A stretch of DNA of 20,323 nt, from the IMG/VR virus record IMGVR_UViG_3300005471_000058, positions 1 through 20,323 of that record; one strand, 5' to 3'. Origin of the DNA: a virus. This document shows, in pieces, positions 13,909 to 20,323 of the stretch; position 1 is the stretch's first letter, and every line of letters starts with the position of its first letter. A program made the position numbers and the translations under genes. The notes below the pieces were generated by a model, which had not been told where the DNA came from, did not search any database, and saw only the letters and a program-made list of their open reading frames with translations.

Positions 13909-14077
13909 CCTGACCGATTGCCCCGAGGAAACGCCGCCCGAGGTGTGGCCGTTCCCGGATGAGGCAGCGCGCTACCGCTGGTCGGCGGCGGCGATCGGCG
14001 CCGGCCGCGAATGTCGCGAGGTGCTGCGCAAGGCCAAGGACTGGATGCTGAAGCCGCCGGCCGATCGGGTGAGGTGA
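13769..14077 (+). CDS. Outer-membrane spanin lipoprotein (Rz1-like), nested in the Rz frame
   Basis: This 102-residue lipoprotein has a basic N-terminus, a hydrophobic core (IALTLLLPMLLTASC) ending in a lipobox-like TASC with lipidation at C29, and a Pro-rich stretch (PVLVNRDPPGPDLTDCPEET) typical of Rz1. A helical tail of about 40 residues makes it longer than lambda Rz1. It would link with the inner spanin to fuse inner and outer membranes in the last lysis step. I chose ATG 13769 because AGGAG (13757-13761) lies seven nt upstream; an ATG at 13748 would add seven residues. It overlaps the Rz frame by 140 nt. Confidence 0.82.
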   Translation: MPRKLRSPRSRATRIALTLLLPMLLTASCGQVVSKPVLVNRDPPGPDLTDCPEETPPEVWPFPDEAARYRWSAAAIGAGRECREVLRKAKDWMLKPPADRVR

Positions 14078-14322
14078 TGGGCGGTCGGCGCTTCCCCGTC
14101 CCCGTGGTGCTGGCTTTGGCTGTGGCTGCTGCCGTGGCGATGTACGCGGATAAGGCGCGCGCCGACAGTGCGGACGCCAGCCTGCTGCAGGCGTGCGTTG
14201 ATCCGGTCCTGGCGCCGGCCGAGTCGAGCGACAACGAGCTGGCGGCCGAGCGGCTGCGGGTGGCGAAGGCCTATCTCGACGGCAAGGCGCGGCATGCGGC
14301 GCTGGTCGACAGAGTGAAGTGA
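14077..14322 (+). CDS. Small exported protein following the spanins
   Basis: This 81-residue protein has an N-terminal signal peptide (RRFPVPVVLALAVAAAVAMY) with a plausible cut after DKARA, leaving about 52 residues of charged helix with one Cys (LLQACVDP, ERLRVAKAYLDGKARHAALV). I recognise no family. It starts at ATG 14077, overlapping the Rz1 stop (TGATG), so it belongs to the lysis operon and may act in the periplasm. Confidence 0.62.
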   Translation: MGGRRFPVPVVLALAVAAAVAMYADKARADSADASLLQACVDPVLAPAESSDNELAAERLRVAKAYLDGKARHAALVDRVK

Positions 14323-14341
14323 AGGCCGATATGATGGCCGG

Positions 14342-15427
14342 ATGGGTCTTATTCGGCTATTTCTCGCCTTGGACGTAGCGACCGATCACTGGCGAGTTAT
14401 CATGTTGCTCCCACTCTCGATCGAGCTCGATGACAAGTGGAAGTTTGGCTTCAATGCTAGCTTCGCGGTGATGTTCTTCTATGTAATCAGCGGCTTCTTG
14501 ATCACCTACACACTCAATCGAAACTACAGCCGCGATCTAGCCGGCGCCGGCAGGTTCTTCATCAACCGCTTCATCAGGATCTTCTCGCTCTACTGGCCGC
14601 TGGTCGCTCTTTCGTTTTTGGTGTTTGGTGGGGCCTGGGAGAGCTTCGCCGCCGCATCGCTACCCGACAAAGCGACGAGCCTGTTCTTGATCGGCATGGA
14701 CTGGCGACTGGCCTTTGCCTCATATCCAGAGCAGCATTGGGAGGCGGCGATCACGGTCATGCATCAGGCCTGGACGCTCGGCGCCGAGTTGACGTTCTAT
14801 CTGCTGGCACCGCTGCTGATGCGGTCATGGAAAATCGGGGCTGCGCTGCTGGTGGCATCGTTCGGGCTGCGCGCGGCGTTCGTCTATTCATCCGGCGTCG
14901 ATGTGCAGGAGCCTTGGACCTATCAATTCCTCGGCACGACGCTCGGCTTCTTCATGCTCGGGCACCTGGCCTGCCTGGCCGGCATGCGCTGGCGCTCGCT
15001 GGCTCAGCCGGCGATCGGCCTCCTGCTGCTGGTCTGCTCGTTCGCCACCATGCTTTACGCCACGCCCTGGATAGGCTTCGATACGACGCGATTTTGGGGC
15101 GCCGTGTTGCTGTTCGCCTTGGCGTTACCGGGGCTCTTCGAAGCGACCAAGGGTATTCGCTGGATGAACCTGCTCGGGGACTTGTCCTATCCGGTGTATC
15201 TGGTCCACACGGCCGTGCTGGTCCTGCTCGGCCCTTGGCTGATCAGTTTTGCTTTGCCGCTCGACGTCATGTCGAAGACCGAAGCCGGATGGCTATCGGT
15301 TGTCGCCTTCCTCGCGGTGACCATGCTGGCCGCCGCGACAGTCCACTGGCTGCTCGAGGTGCCTGCGGCGTATGCAATGCGCCGGCTGAGCGGCTGGCGG
15401 AAACGACCGGCGCCGCAAGGCGTTTAA
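14342..15427 (+). CDS. Acyltransferase-3 family membrane O-acyltransferase
   Basis: This 361-residue polytopic membrane protein belongs to the OafA/acyltransferase-3 family, which moves acetyl or other acyl groups onto surface polysaccharides. The N-terminal signature is present: RLFLALDVATDHW, with H16 at the catalytic-His position, then FFYVISGFLITYTL and RFFINRFIRIFSLYWPLVAL. About ten hydrophobic helices follow, with a final LGDLSYPVYLVHTAVL motif characteristic of the family. It starts 20 nt after the last lysis-operon gene. Serotype-converting phages carry such genes near the lysis or tail region to modify O-antigen of the lysogen, so lysogenic conversion is a reasonable inference. The RBS is weak, but this start retains the catalytic His. 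Confidence 0.9.
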   Translation: MGLIRLFLALDVATDHWRVIMLLPLSIELDDKWKFGFNASFAVMFFYVISGFLITYTLNRNYSRDLAGAGRFFINRFIRIFSLYWPLVALSFLVFGGAWESFAAASLPDKATSLFLIGMDWRLAFASYPEQHWEAAITVMHQAWTLGAELTFYLLAPLLMRSWKIGAALLVASFGLRAAFVYSSGVDVQEPWTYQFLGTTLGFFMLGHLACLAGMRWRSLAQPAIGLLLLVCSFATMLYATPWIGFDTTRFWGAVLLFALALPGLFEATKGIRWMNLLGDLSYPVYLVHTAVLVLLGPWLISFALPLDVMSKTEAGWLSVVAFLAVTMLAAATVHWLLEVPAAYAMRRLSGWRKRPAPQGV

Positions 15428-15646
15428 CCGCGATGCCCAACAAGCCCGAAACCCTGGCCCGAGCTCGCCGGCATGACGGACAACCGGCCGACGCAGTACC
15501 GGATGCCGAGCGCGATCGCCGGCGCGGCATGCGGCGATCTCGTCCGCATTTTCCTGGCATTCGTGGTAGCCGCCGAGGCAGGATTAGACCATCGGTCGGC
15601 CGTGAGTCTCGCCGGTAGAGTGCTAGCACCAGCAGATGTCACACCG
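15428..15646. other. Convergent intergenic region
   Basis: This is the 219-bp gap between the acyltransferase (+) and the HTH-type gene (-). A short + frame from 15473 runs antisense into the regulator gene and has no recognisable domain. The stretch holds a perfect 10-bp palindrome GTGCTAGCAC at 15620-15629. I see no strong terminator. Confidence 0.4.
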
Positions 15647-15946
15647 CTAGATGTTGGGCCCCTTCGTATTCGCCAATTCGCGCTGAACCGCGGCGTCATA
15701 CTCCCGCACGATCTCCTGACCGAGGTCGGCGAACGCGAGTGCCCTCAAACGCAGGATTTCACGAAGGTCTTTCCAGACGCCCGGCGGCACTCTCGACTTG
15801 CCCTTCGCCATGGCGTCCACGCTGTCGGACCGAATGCCGAGCATGGCAGCGAATTGTTCTTTCCATCGCGGGCCGTCACCGCACAGTGACGTGCCGCAGC
15901 GGGCGAAGAGCGCGGCGGGGATGTTGTCGGTTGCGGTGGTGATCAT
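15647..15946 (-). CDS. Small helix-turn-helix-type regulator
   Basis: This 99-residue protein contains GPRWKEQFAAMLGIRSDSVD followed by AMAKGKSRVPPGVWKDLREI. The pattern W-x3-F-A-x2-LGI-x-S-x-SVD-x2-AKG-x3-VP resembles the one-turn HTH of small regulators in alphaproteobacterial genomes and prophages, so it probably binds DNA. I chose ATG at 15946 because AAGGAGGG lies at 15956-15963; an in-frame ATG at 15985 adds 13 residues but lacks an RBS. A good promoter lies just upstream at 16006-16034. It is the only minus-strand gene of the block and may be the lysogeny-type regulator or a passenger; a longer + frame across it is an antisense shadow. Confidence 0.7.
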   Translation of the reverse strand: MITTATDNIPAALFARCGTSLCGDGPRWKEQFAAMLGIRSDSVDAMAKGKSRVPPGVWKDLREILRLRALAFADLGQEIVREYDAAVQRELANTKGPNI

Positions 15947-16005
15947 GTCGTTCGGCCCTCCTTCGGCCTGGCTGGACGGGGCCATCCCCCGTCGCTGACA
16001 CGGTG

Positions 16006-16034
16006 AGAATAGGAGGGGTGCCGGTGGATTGCAA
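16006..16034 (-). promoter_or_regulatory. Sigma-70-type promoter of the HTH gene
   Basis: On the minus strand TTGCAA (16034-16029) and TATTCT (16011-16006) are separated by exactly 17 nt, a good -35/-10 pair. A transcript would begin near 15999 and reach the AAGGAGGG RBS and ATG at 15946 after a leader of about 50 nt. Confidence 0.5.
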
Positions 16035-16092
16035 CGGCGGAACTGAGGCGAAACGCGCGTGTCAACGGCGTGCCCAGCCAGCCTGGTGGAAA

Positions 16093-16116
16093 CCGGGCCG
16101 AGTGCTTTGTAGAGAT
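16093..16116. repeat. 24-bp direct repeat, copy 1
   Basis: This segment (starting CCGGGCCGAGTGC) matches 16638-16661 at 22 of 24 positions. The two copies bracket the small secreted-protein region. On the minus strand both can be read as LYKALGP, so they might be remnants of the same gene fragment rather than recombination sites. Confidence 0.6.
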
Positions 16117-16182
16117 CGGCCTGCCGCTGGATACGTCGGCGATAAGCTGTCGATTTGCAGCAACGCGATTAAGTAGGGTCAA

Positions 16183-16383
16183 GTGCACAGAGCAGTGGCA
16201 ATGGCTGTAGGAGCGATGGTGTTCACCGGCCCGGTGATGGCCACAGGCTACATGTCTGGCAACGACCGCCTTGGCAGACGGCGCAGGCGCGGTTACGCAG
16301 ATGGCGGCGCTGCCCAAGTAGCTGAACGCGCCGGGTTGGTGATATCGTCGCCAGTCAATGCGACCCTGATCGGAGGATGGTGA
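16183..16383 (+). pseudogene. Possible remnant of a Rap1a/Tai-like secreted protein
   Basis: The frame from GTG 16183 or ATG 16201 gives a signal-peptide-like start (MAVGAMVFTGPVMATG) followed by YMSGNDRL, which resembles the mature N-terminus (F/Y-M-T/S-G-N-x-L) of the Rap1a/Tai immunity family. After that it reads a low-complexity Arg-rich tail and stops at 16383, so the rest of the domain, including the expected cysteines, is missing. Its stop overlaps the next gene's start (TGATG). I treat it as a truncated remnant with low certainty. Confidence 0.3.
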
Positions 16384-16619
16384 TGCGACAACTGGCGTTG
16401 GTCGTTGTGTTGTTGAGTATGCCGGCCTTCGCTGCCGACTACACGCCTTGGACGAAGGACGAGCCCGGCGCTTCGCCGTCGATCGCGCAGACCGTCGAAG
16501 GGTATTGCTGCCGGCATTGCCGACCGAATGAACAGCCGTGCGGCCGCACCTGCATCGCCGCGAAAGCTATCTGCAAGGAGAAGCCGGGCGGATGTGCCTG
16601 CCCTTCGACCGCGCCCTGA
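16383..16619 (+). CDS. Small secreted cysteine-rich protein
   Basis: This 78-residue protein has a signal peptide (MRQLALVVVLLSMPAFA, cut before ADY) and a mature part of about 61 residues with eight cysteines, concentrated in GYCCRHCRPNEQPCGRTC and a final GGCAC. Small exported proteins with a PCG-x-(S/T)CI...CAC pattern occur across proteobacteria; their function is not known to me, though the paired cysteines suggest disulfides or metal binding. I chose ATG 16383 because CGGAGG (16371-16376) sits six nt upstream; the in-frame ATG at 16377 abuts the RBS. Confidence 0.72.
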   Translation: MRQLALVVVLLSMPAFAADYTPWTKDEPGASPSIAQTVEGYCCRHCRPNEQPCGRTCIAAKAICKEKPGGCACPSTAP

Positions 16620-16637
16620 TGGCCGCGCCACGTCAGG

Positions 16638-16661
16638 CCGGGCCGAGTGCCTTGTACAGAT
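16638..16661. repeat. 24-bp direct repeat, copy 2
   Basis: This is the second copy of the 24-bp sequence (CCGGGCCGAGTGC start), with two mismatches to 16093-16116. It lies just after the stop of the Cys-rich protein gene. Together with copy 1 it brackets about 520 bp. Confidence 0.6.
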
Positions 16662-16823
16662 TTCACCCACGGTTTCAGGCCGTTATGGGGTATCGCTAGC
16701 CGGCGCTTGGCCAAACGAGTCAGCCGATCCACCATTGTTCGGAAAATGCGACCACGCACGACGCGGCAGAGGGTGGCCTTGCGCAGGCGCGTCGAACGCG
16801 TGCAGGCTAACTCATTGAAACAG

Positions 16824-16900
<77 letters not shown>

Positions 16901-17117
16901 ACGACGGGCCGGACCATAGCGGAGAGCCCCGTTGCACGCAACGCAGACGCTTTGGACCTGTCGAACGGACGCCCCGCAGTCGCCCGTCAAGCAAGATACT
17001 GGCAAAGCTTCCAAGCCCAAGGCATCATGGACGGCTCCACCGTAGCGGGATTCAGGGCGAGCCGCGGTAAGTACGTGCAGAAGACTACGCAAGCTTGGTG
17101 TTCCGGAATCGAACTCG

Positions 17118-18098
17118 ATGCAGAACTTGAACCACTGTGATGTGATCGCGCGCTATCCCGAAGTTCAGAGCGACCGACATGGACTGTCTTTCCCGAGCCA
17201 AGCCGCACCTTCGGAAATTGCCCGCGCGCTTTCGTGTTTCGGCGTCGTCATGTTGCGCGACGCTCTTTCAGCAGACACGCTGCTGACAGGCGCGGAGAGC
17301 TTTCGTCGCTTCACGCACTCGTTGGGCCGCAAGAGCCGGTGGCCAGGCCGGCTTCGGCTGGGAGGCGACGAGCGGCCGGATGCGCAATGGAGCGGTGGCG
17401 AAAAAGATAGTGGCAGTTGGCACAAGCTTTGGGTTGTCCGCGATGGAAACCACCGGCCCGCTGCCGCCGTGATATCAGCACTCCTGAAGTCGTGGGCATG
17501 GCCTGTCGTCGAGGAAATCAGCGGCACCACCGACATCGCTATTCTTCTGCGGGCGTCCATGGCCAGGCATGGGATAGATAAGCATTTGGGTGTTGGTGCC
17601 CATCAAGATGCCAAGGTCGTTGCGCCCGACATCCCTTTCTCGATCTGGATACCGTTCCATGATGTGACTCCGGGACAAAATTCGGGCCTGGGTTTCGTCG
17701 TGCAGCCGCCAGATTTCATCCTTCCGACCCTTCCACACAACGATGTCGGCTCGGATTACGTGCTGAGAAGGCTGGAAAAGGTCTGGCTGCCGACCTATCG
17801 GGCGGGCGACATGACGATCCACACCAAGTATTCACCGCATTTCACGACGGGCTACGGCACGCTCTCGGACCGCTATAGCCTCGAGATCCGGGCGATGCCG
17901 CGGGATACCGCGCCGTCCGACCATCTGGACCCCGCCCTCTATATCGGGCGTCGAAATGGCGTCCCCACGATCACGGGCACCCAGTGTCTGCCGGATACGG
18001 CCGCACGGGGCTTCCTTGCCTCTTCAGCCAGGCTCACGAAGACAAGACGTTCGCTGGGCGCACAAATCAGATCTTCCCTGACAGCCTCCACGCGGTGA
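17118..18098 (+). CDS. Phytanoyl-CoA dioxygenase (PhyH)-like Fe(II)/2-oxoglutarate oxygenase
   Basis: This 326-residue protein fits the PhyH superfamily of non-haem iron, 2-oxoglutarate-dependent hydroxylases. The metal-binding HxD is H162-Q-D164 (GVGAHQDAKVV), in a typical context before PFSIWIPFHDVTP and SGLGFVVQPPD. The distal histidine is H235 or H241 in DMTIHTKYSPHFTTGYG, and the 2-oxoglutarate-binding Arg is likely in SDRYSLEIRAM. The N-terminal half starts with a RYPEV segment and SCFGVVMLRDALSADTLL, the usual opening (G-x-hydrophobic-RD). The substrate cannot be predicted. It stands alone, between the tRNA gene and a convergent ligase operon, and its RBS is poor, so the exact start is less certain than the function class. 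Confidence 0.8.
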   Translation: MQNLNHCDVIARYPEVQSDRHGLSFPSQAAPSEIARALSCFGVVMLRDALSADTLLTGAESFRRFTHSLGRKSRWPGRLRLGGDERPDAQWSGGEKDSGSWHKLWVVRDGNHRPAAAVISALLKSWAWPVVEEISGTTDIAILLRASMARHGIDKHLGVGAHQDAKVVAPDIPFSIWIPFHDVTPGQNSGLGFVVQPPDFILPTLPHNDVGSDYVLRRLEKVWLPTYRAGDMTIHTKYSPHFTTGYGTLSDRYSLEIRAMPRDTAPSDHLDPALYIGRRNGVPTITGTQCLPDTAARGFLASSARLTKTRRSLGAQIRSSLTASTR

Positions 18099-18107
18099 CC
18101 ACTGTTC

Positions 18108-18137
18108 GGTGACCAGAGCTTCGATCACCAAGTTTTT
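18108..18137 (+). terminator. Weak intrinsic terminator after the dioxygenase gene
   Basis: GGTGA (18108-18112) pairs with TCACC (18125-18129) over a 12-nt loop, followed by AAG and five T (18133-18137). The stem is short, so the call is tentative; it lies 10 nt after the stop, between two convergent genes. Confidence 0.3.
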
Positions 18138-18170
18138 CCGCGGCCGTTCCATCCCGAAACGGGAAAGTCG

Positions 18171-19673
18171 CTAGACCCGCCGCGCGCCCTCGCGCGCATA
18201 GGCCGCCGCCGCGCGGTCGATCAAGGCCTTGCGGTCGATCTTGTTGGTGCCGGCCAGCGGCAGCTCGTCGACGAACCACACCGCGCGCGGATGGGCGTAG
18301 GCGGGGCCGTTGTCGAGCGCGAAGCGGCGCAACGCGTCTTCGCTGGGCCGCGCGCCGGGCTTCGGCACCACGAAGGCGACCGGCAGCTGGTACTTGATCT
18401 CATCGGCCACCCGCACGACGCAGACCTGGGCCACGTCGGGATGGCGGCCCAAAAGCTTCTCGACCTCGCCGGGATAGACGTTCTCGCCGCCGCACTGGAA
18501 CATGTCGTCGGCACGGCCGACGAAGAACACGAAGCCGTTTTCGTCGCGGCGCATGACGTCGCCGGTGTCGTACCAGCCGTCGATCAGGCGCTTCCTGGTG
18601 TCGGCCGCGCGGTTGAGATAGCCCGTCATCAGCGCCGGCGTCTTGATATGCAAGACGCCGTGGTCTGGATCGCCGCCGACGAACTTCATCTCGATGCCCT
18701 TGCGCGGATAGCCGAGCGCGCCCGGCGGCTTGGCCATGCCGTCGGGATGCGGACCGAAGCCCAGCGGGCCCGACTCGGTCGTGCCCCAGCTATTGGCCGT
18801 CTCGGCATTGGGAAAGAGACGCTGCATCTGCAGGAAGAATTCCGCCGTCGCGGGCGCCGAGCCGGTGACGGCCATGGTCACGCAACTCAGGTCGGCCTTG
18901 GCCAGCTCCTCGGTCTCGCGCATCACCAGGGCCAGCATGGTCGGCACCGAGGTGATCATGTCGATCCGCAAGCGGTCGATGGCGCGGATGTAGCCCCTGG
19001 CCATGAAGGCGGTCATCAGCACGATGGTGCCGCCGTTCAGCATCACCAGCTTGGCGCTGAACAGGCCGTTCATGTGGAAAAGCGGCGCCGCGATCAGCGC
19101 CTTCCTACCCTCGATGGCGGGCCGCTGCTCGGGCGTGGCGCCGGTCGCCCAGAGATAGCCGCCATGGGTCAGCGGCACGCCCGTGGGCAAGCCGGTCGAG
19201 CCCGAGGTGTAAAGCACCATCGCCACTTCGTCGGGCGCCATGTCGAGCGGCGTGAAGGCGCCGCGATCGAGCAGCGTGTCGATCTGCTCGGTCGGCACCG
19301 TCGGCACCAGTTCGCCGACCAGCGGTGCGCGCTCGGCGTCGGCGACGGCAAGCTTGATGGCGGAGTCCTTCATGATGTGGGCCACGGTCTCGCGCGGCAG
19401 CTTGTGGTTGACGCAGACCGAGACCAGCCCTGCCGCCATGGTCGCCATGTAGAGCATGAGATAGTCGGCACTGTTGGCGGCGACGATCGCCACCGCCTCG
19501 CCACGCCGCAACCCGCGCTTCGACAGCCCGCGCGCCAAGGCGGCGATGCGCCGGCGGCCCTGGCCGTAGGAGAGGCGGAACTGCTCGTCGCCGTCGGGCG
19601 AGACCTGGATGATCAGCGGCCGATCGTCCGGCGCGGTCGGATCGAGGATGGCGGCAAGGTTCTTCAGGCTCAC
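18171..19673 (-). CDS. AMP-forming acyl-CoA synthetase/ligase
   Basis: This 500-residue enzyme belongs to the ANL superfamily, which activates a carboxylic acid with ATP and transfers it to CoA. Motifs in order: the ATP-binding loop YTSGSTGLPTGVPLTHG (from Y155), ANSWGTTESG, the YDTGD motif (368-372), the hinge GRADDMFQCGGENVYPGEVE, and the catalytic lysine K478 in TNKIDRKAL. The loop has Thr164 where PKG is common, a tolerated but noteworthy change. The substrate (fatty or aromatic acid) cannot be fixed. I chose GTG at 19673 because GGAG lies six nt upstream and it overlaps the stop of the upstream SDR (GTGA). An ATG-started extension would run across the SDR gene in a non-coding frame. Confidence 0.9.
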   Translation of the reverse strand: MSLKNLAAILDPTAPDDRPLIIQVSPDGDEQFRLSYGQGRRRIAALARGLSKRGLRRGEAVAIVAANSADYLMLYMATMAAGLVSVCVNHKLPRETVAHIMKDSAIKLAVADAERAPLVGELVPTVPTEQIDTLLDRGAFTPLDMAPDEVAMVLYTSGSTGLPTGVPLTHGGYLWATGATPEQRPAIEGRKALIAAPLFHMNGLFSAKLVMLNGGTIVLMTAFMARGYIRAIDRLRIDMITSVPTMLALVMRETEELAKADLSCVTMAVTGSAPATAEFFLQMQRLFPNAETANSWGTTESGPLGFGPHPDGMAKPPGALGYPRKGIEMKFVGGDPDHGVLHIKTPALMTGYLNRAADTRKRLIDGWYDTGDVMRRDENGFVFFVGRADDMFQCGGENVYPGEVEKLLGRHPDVAQVCVVRVADEIKYQLPVAFVVPKPGARPSEDALRRFALDNGPAYAHPRAVWFVDELPLAGTNKIDRKALIDRAAAAYAREGARRV

Positions 19674-19918
19674 GGTATTCTCCGGTGAAATTGCGAGCCG
19701 CCGTAGGACTGGTCGGTCGGCACGATTTCCATATAGCTCACATCCATGCGCTGCGGCGCGCCCAGCACGAACATGACGGCCTCGGCGATGTCGTCGTCGG
19801 GCTGCGGGCGGTCGAAGCCTTCGTAGAGGCGCCGCCGTCCTTGCTCTCGGTCCTCCAGTAGCGCGAGATGCACGCCGGTCTCGACCCGGCCCGGCGAGAT
19901 CGTTGCTCGGCTCCCCCA
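19670..19918 (-). pseudogene. SDR-family dehydrogenase, C-terminal fragment cut by an IS remnant
   Basis: The minus frame ending at TGA 19670-19672 encodes about 80 residues of the C-terminal end of a short-chain dehydrogenase/reductase: ISPGRVETGVHLALLEDR (the family's ISPG-x-V-x-T loop after the active site), then DIAEAVMFVLGAPQRMDVSY and a C-terminal tail ending QFHRRIP. The Rossmann half with the GxxxGxG motif and the YxxxK catalytic pair is absent: immediately upstream, near 19910-19920, the sequence changes to an IS256-type transposase end on the opposite strand. The fragment overlaps the ligase start by four nt, so it was the first gene of an SDR-ligase operon. Confidence 0.72.
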
Positions 19919-20260
19919 GCATGAGGCTCGGCAAGGCGGCCGAGCTGGTCGAGACGGCCGTGCCCGAGGCCCTGGCGTATTACGCGTTCCCAGAAGAGCA
20001 CTGGCGGCGCATCCGGACCAACAATGCGCTCGAGCGCATCATGCGCGAGATTCGTCGGCGCCACCTGTGTGGTCGGCGCCTTCCCCGACGGCAATTCGGC
20101 CATCAACTTGGCGGCTGCCAGGCCGCGCCATGTCGCTGGCGCACGCTGGTCGACCAAACGATATCTGAACATGGAGCTGCTCAGGCAGCGCAACGCCATG
20201 ATCGCTTAACCGGAGCAGGCCAGCGACCAAAAGTGCGAAAGATTCTGGACACTACCAATT
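19913..20260 (+). mobile_element. IS256-family insertion sequence remnant (3' end)
   Basis: Only the last third of an IS256-type element is present: the transposase C-terminus plus about 50 bp beyond its stop. The sequence GACCAAAAGTGCGAAAG followed by TTCTGGACACTACC at about 20227-20258 is a candidate terminal inverted repeat, which I cannot confirm because the other end is missing. The left edge abuts the truncated SDR gene, so deletion or recombination followed the insertion. Confidence 0.65.
19921..20209 (+). pseudogene. IS256-family transposase fragment, frameshifted
   Basis: The frame from 19921 encodes MRLGKAAELVETAVPEALAY and FPEEHWRRIRTNNALERIMR, the hallmark C-terminal region of mutator/IS256 DDE transposases with the final catalytic Glu in the LERIMREIRRR context. 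An extra C near 20062 shifts the frame; the +1 frame then continues VVGAFPDGNSAINLAAARPR and KRYLNMELLRQRNAMIA to a stop at 20209. The N-terminal two thirds, with both catalytic aspartates, are missing, so it cannot be active. Confidence 0.82.
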
Positions 20261-20323
20261 CATTTTCAACGACTTCGATCTTCATCACGATCCAACACTT
20301 TATGAATCGTCCGGAAGCGTCGC
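20261..20323. other. Short tail of the window beyond the IS remnant
   Basis: This AT-richer 63 bp lies beyond the presumed IS end. I see no supported feature; it may be flanking chromosome or more IS sequence. Confidence 0.3.

Noticed and set aside
15473-15889. 138-codon + strand frame after the acyltransferase
   Set aside because: Most of it is antisense to the HTH-type gene, which has a promoter, RBS and domain-like sequence; the + frame has none of these.
17094-17120. tRNA-3'-end-like string with TGG and AATCGAACTCG, considered as an att copy or a tRNA fragment
   Set aside because: It matches the tRNA-Arg end only in a short AATCGAACTC-like core; acceptor and T-stem do not pair.
18291-19688. 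465-codon + strand frame antisense to the CoA ligase
   Set aside because: It is a His/Arg/Gly-rich shadow of a high-GC gene; the minus strand shows all ligase motifs.

Overview
The window is GC-rich, with coding sequence dominated by C/G-ending codons. A class III adenylyl cyclase fused to a TolB-like domain and TPRs, alphaproteobacterial-style intergenic palindromes and a PhyH-type dioxygenase suggest an alphaproteobacterial chromosome (rhizobial or Rhodospirillales-like; the genus cannot be fixed from sequence alone). A chromosomal left flank (1-2436) carries the cyclase gene. A compact prophage-like block (about 2437-15950) follows. A right flank (about 16000-20323) holds small secreted-protein genes, tRNA-Arg(CCG), a PhyH-family oxygenase, and a CoA-ligase/SDR operon whose SDR has been cut by an IS256-family remnant.

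The phage block reads left to right as one chain of + strand genes. Most neighbours are joined by ATGA or TGATG overlaps: a small helical protein, scaffold, major capsid protein (TTG start behind a strong RBS and a hairpin), two small virion-region proteins, a P22 gp4-like adaptor, a protein with an ADP-ribosyltransferase-like domain, a nozzle/gp10-like protein, a short collar-domain fibre protein, a GNAT-like protein, a large protein with a C-terminal S74 intramolecular chaperone, a Pro-rich protein, a longer fibre paralogue, then a lysis cassette (small membrane proteins, GH24 endolysin, nested Rz/Rz1 spanins) and an acyltransferase-3 gene that could serve lysogenic conversion. A small HTH-type gene faces the block on the minus strand. 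This is the layout of a short-tailed (podovirus-like) virion.

The unusual points are these. No terminase, portal, integrase or replication gene is visible, although chromosomal genes flank the block on both sides, so it is a truncated or split virion/lysis module. At its left edge a promoter-RBS-start segment occurs twice, 296 bp apart, with two back-to-back inverted repeats between the copies. The ART-like domain has codon usage unlike the rest of the module. The long fibre gene is frameshifted at a seven-G run, and the inner spanin carries an in-frame TAG. These look like early decay, or in the G-run case possibly switching, of a module whose other reading frames are intact.
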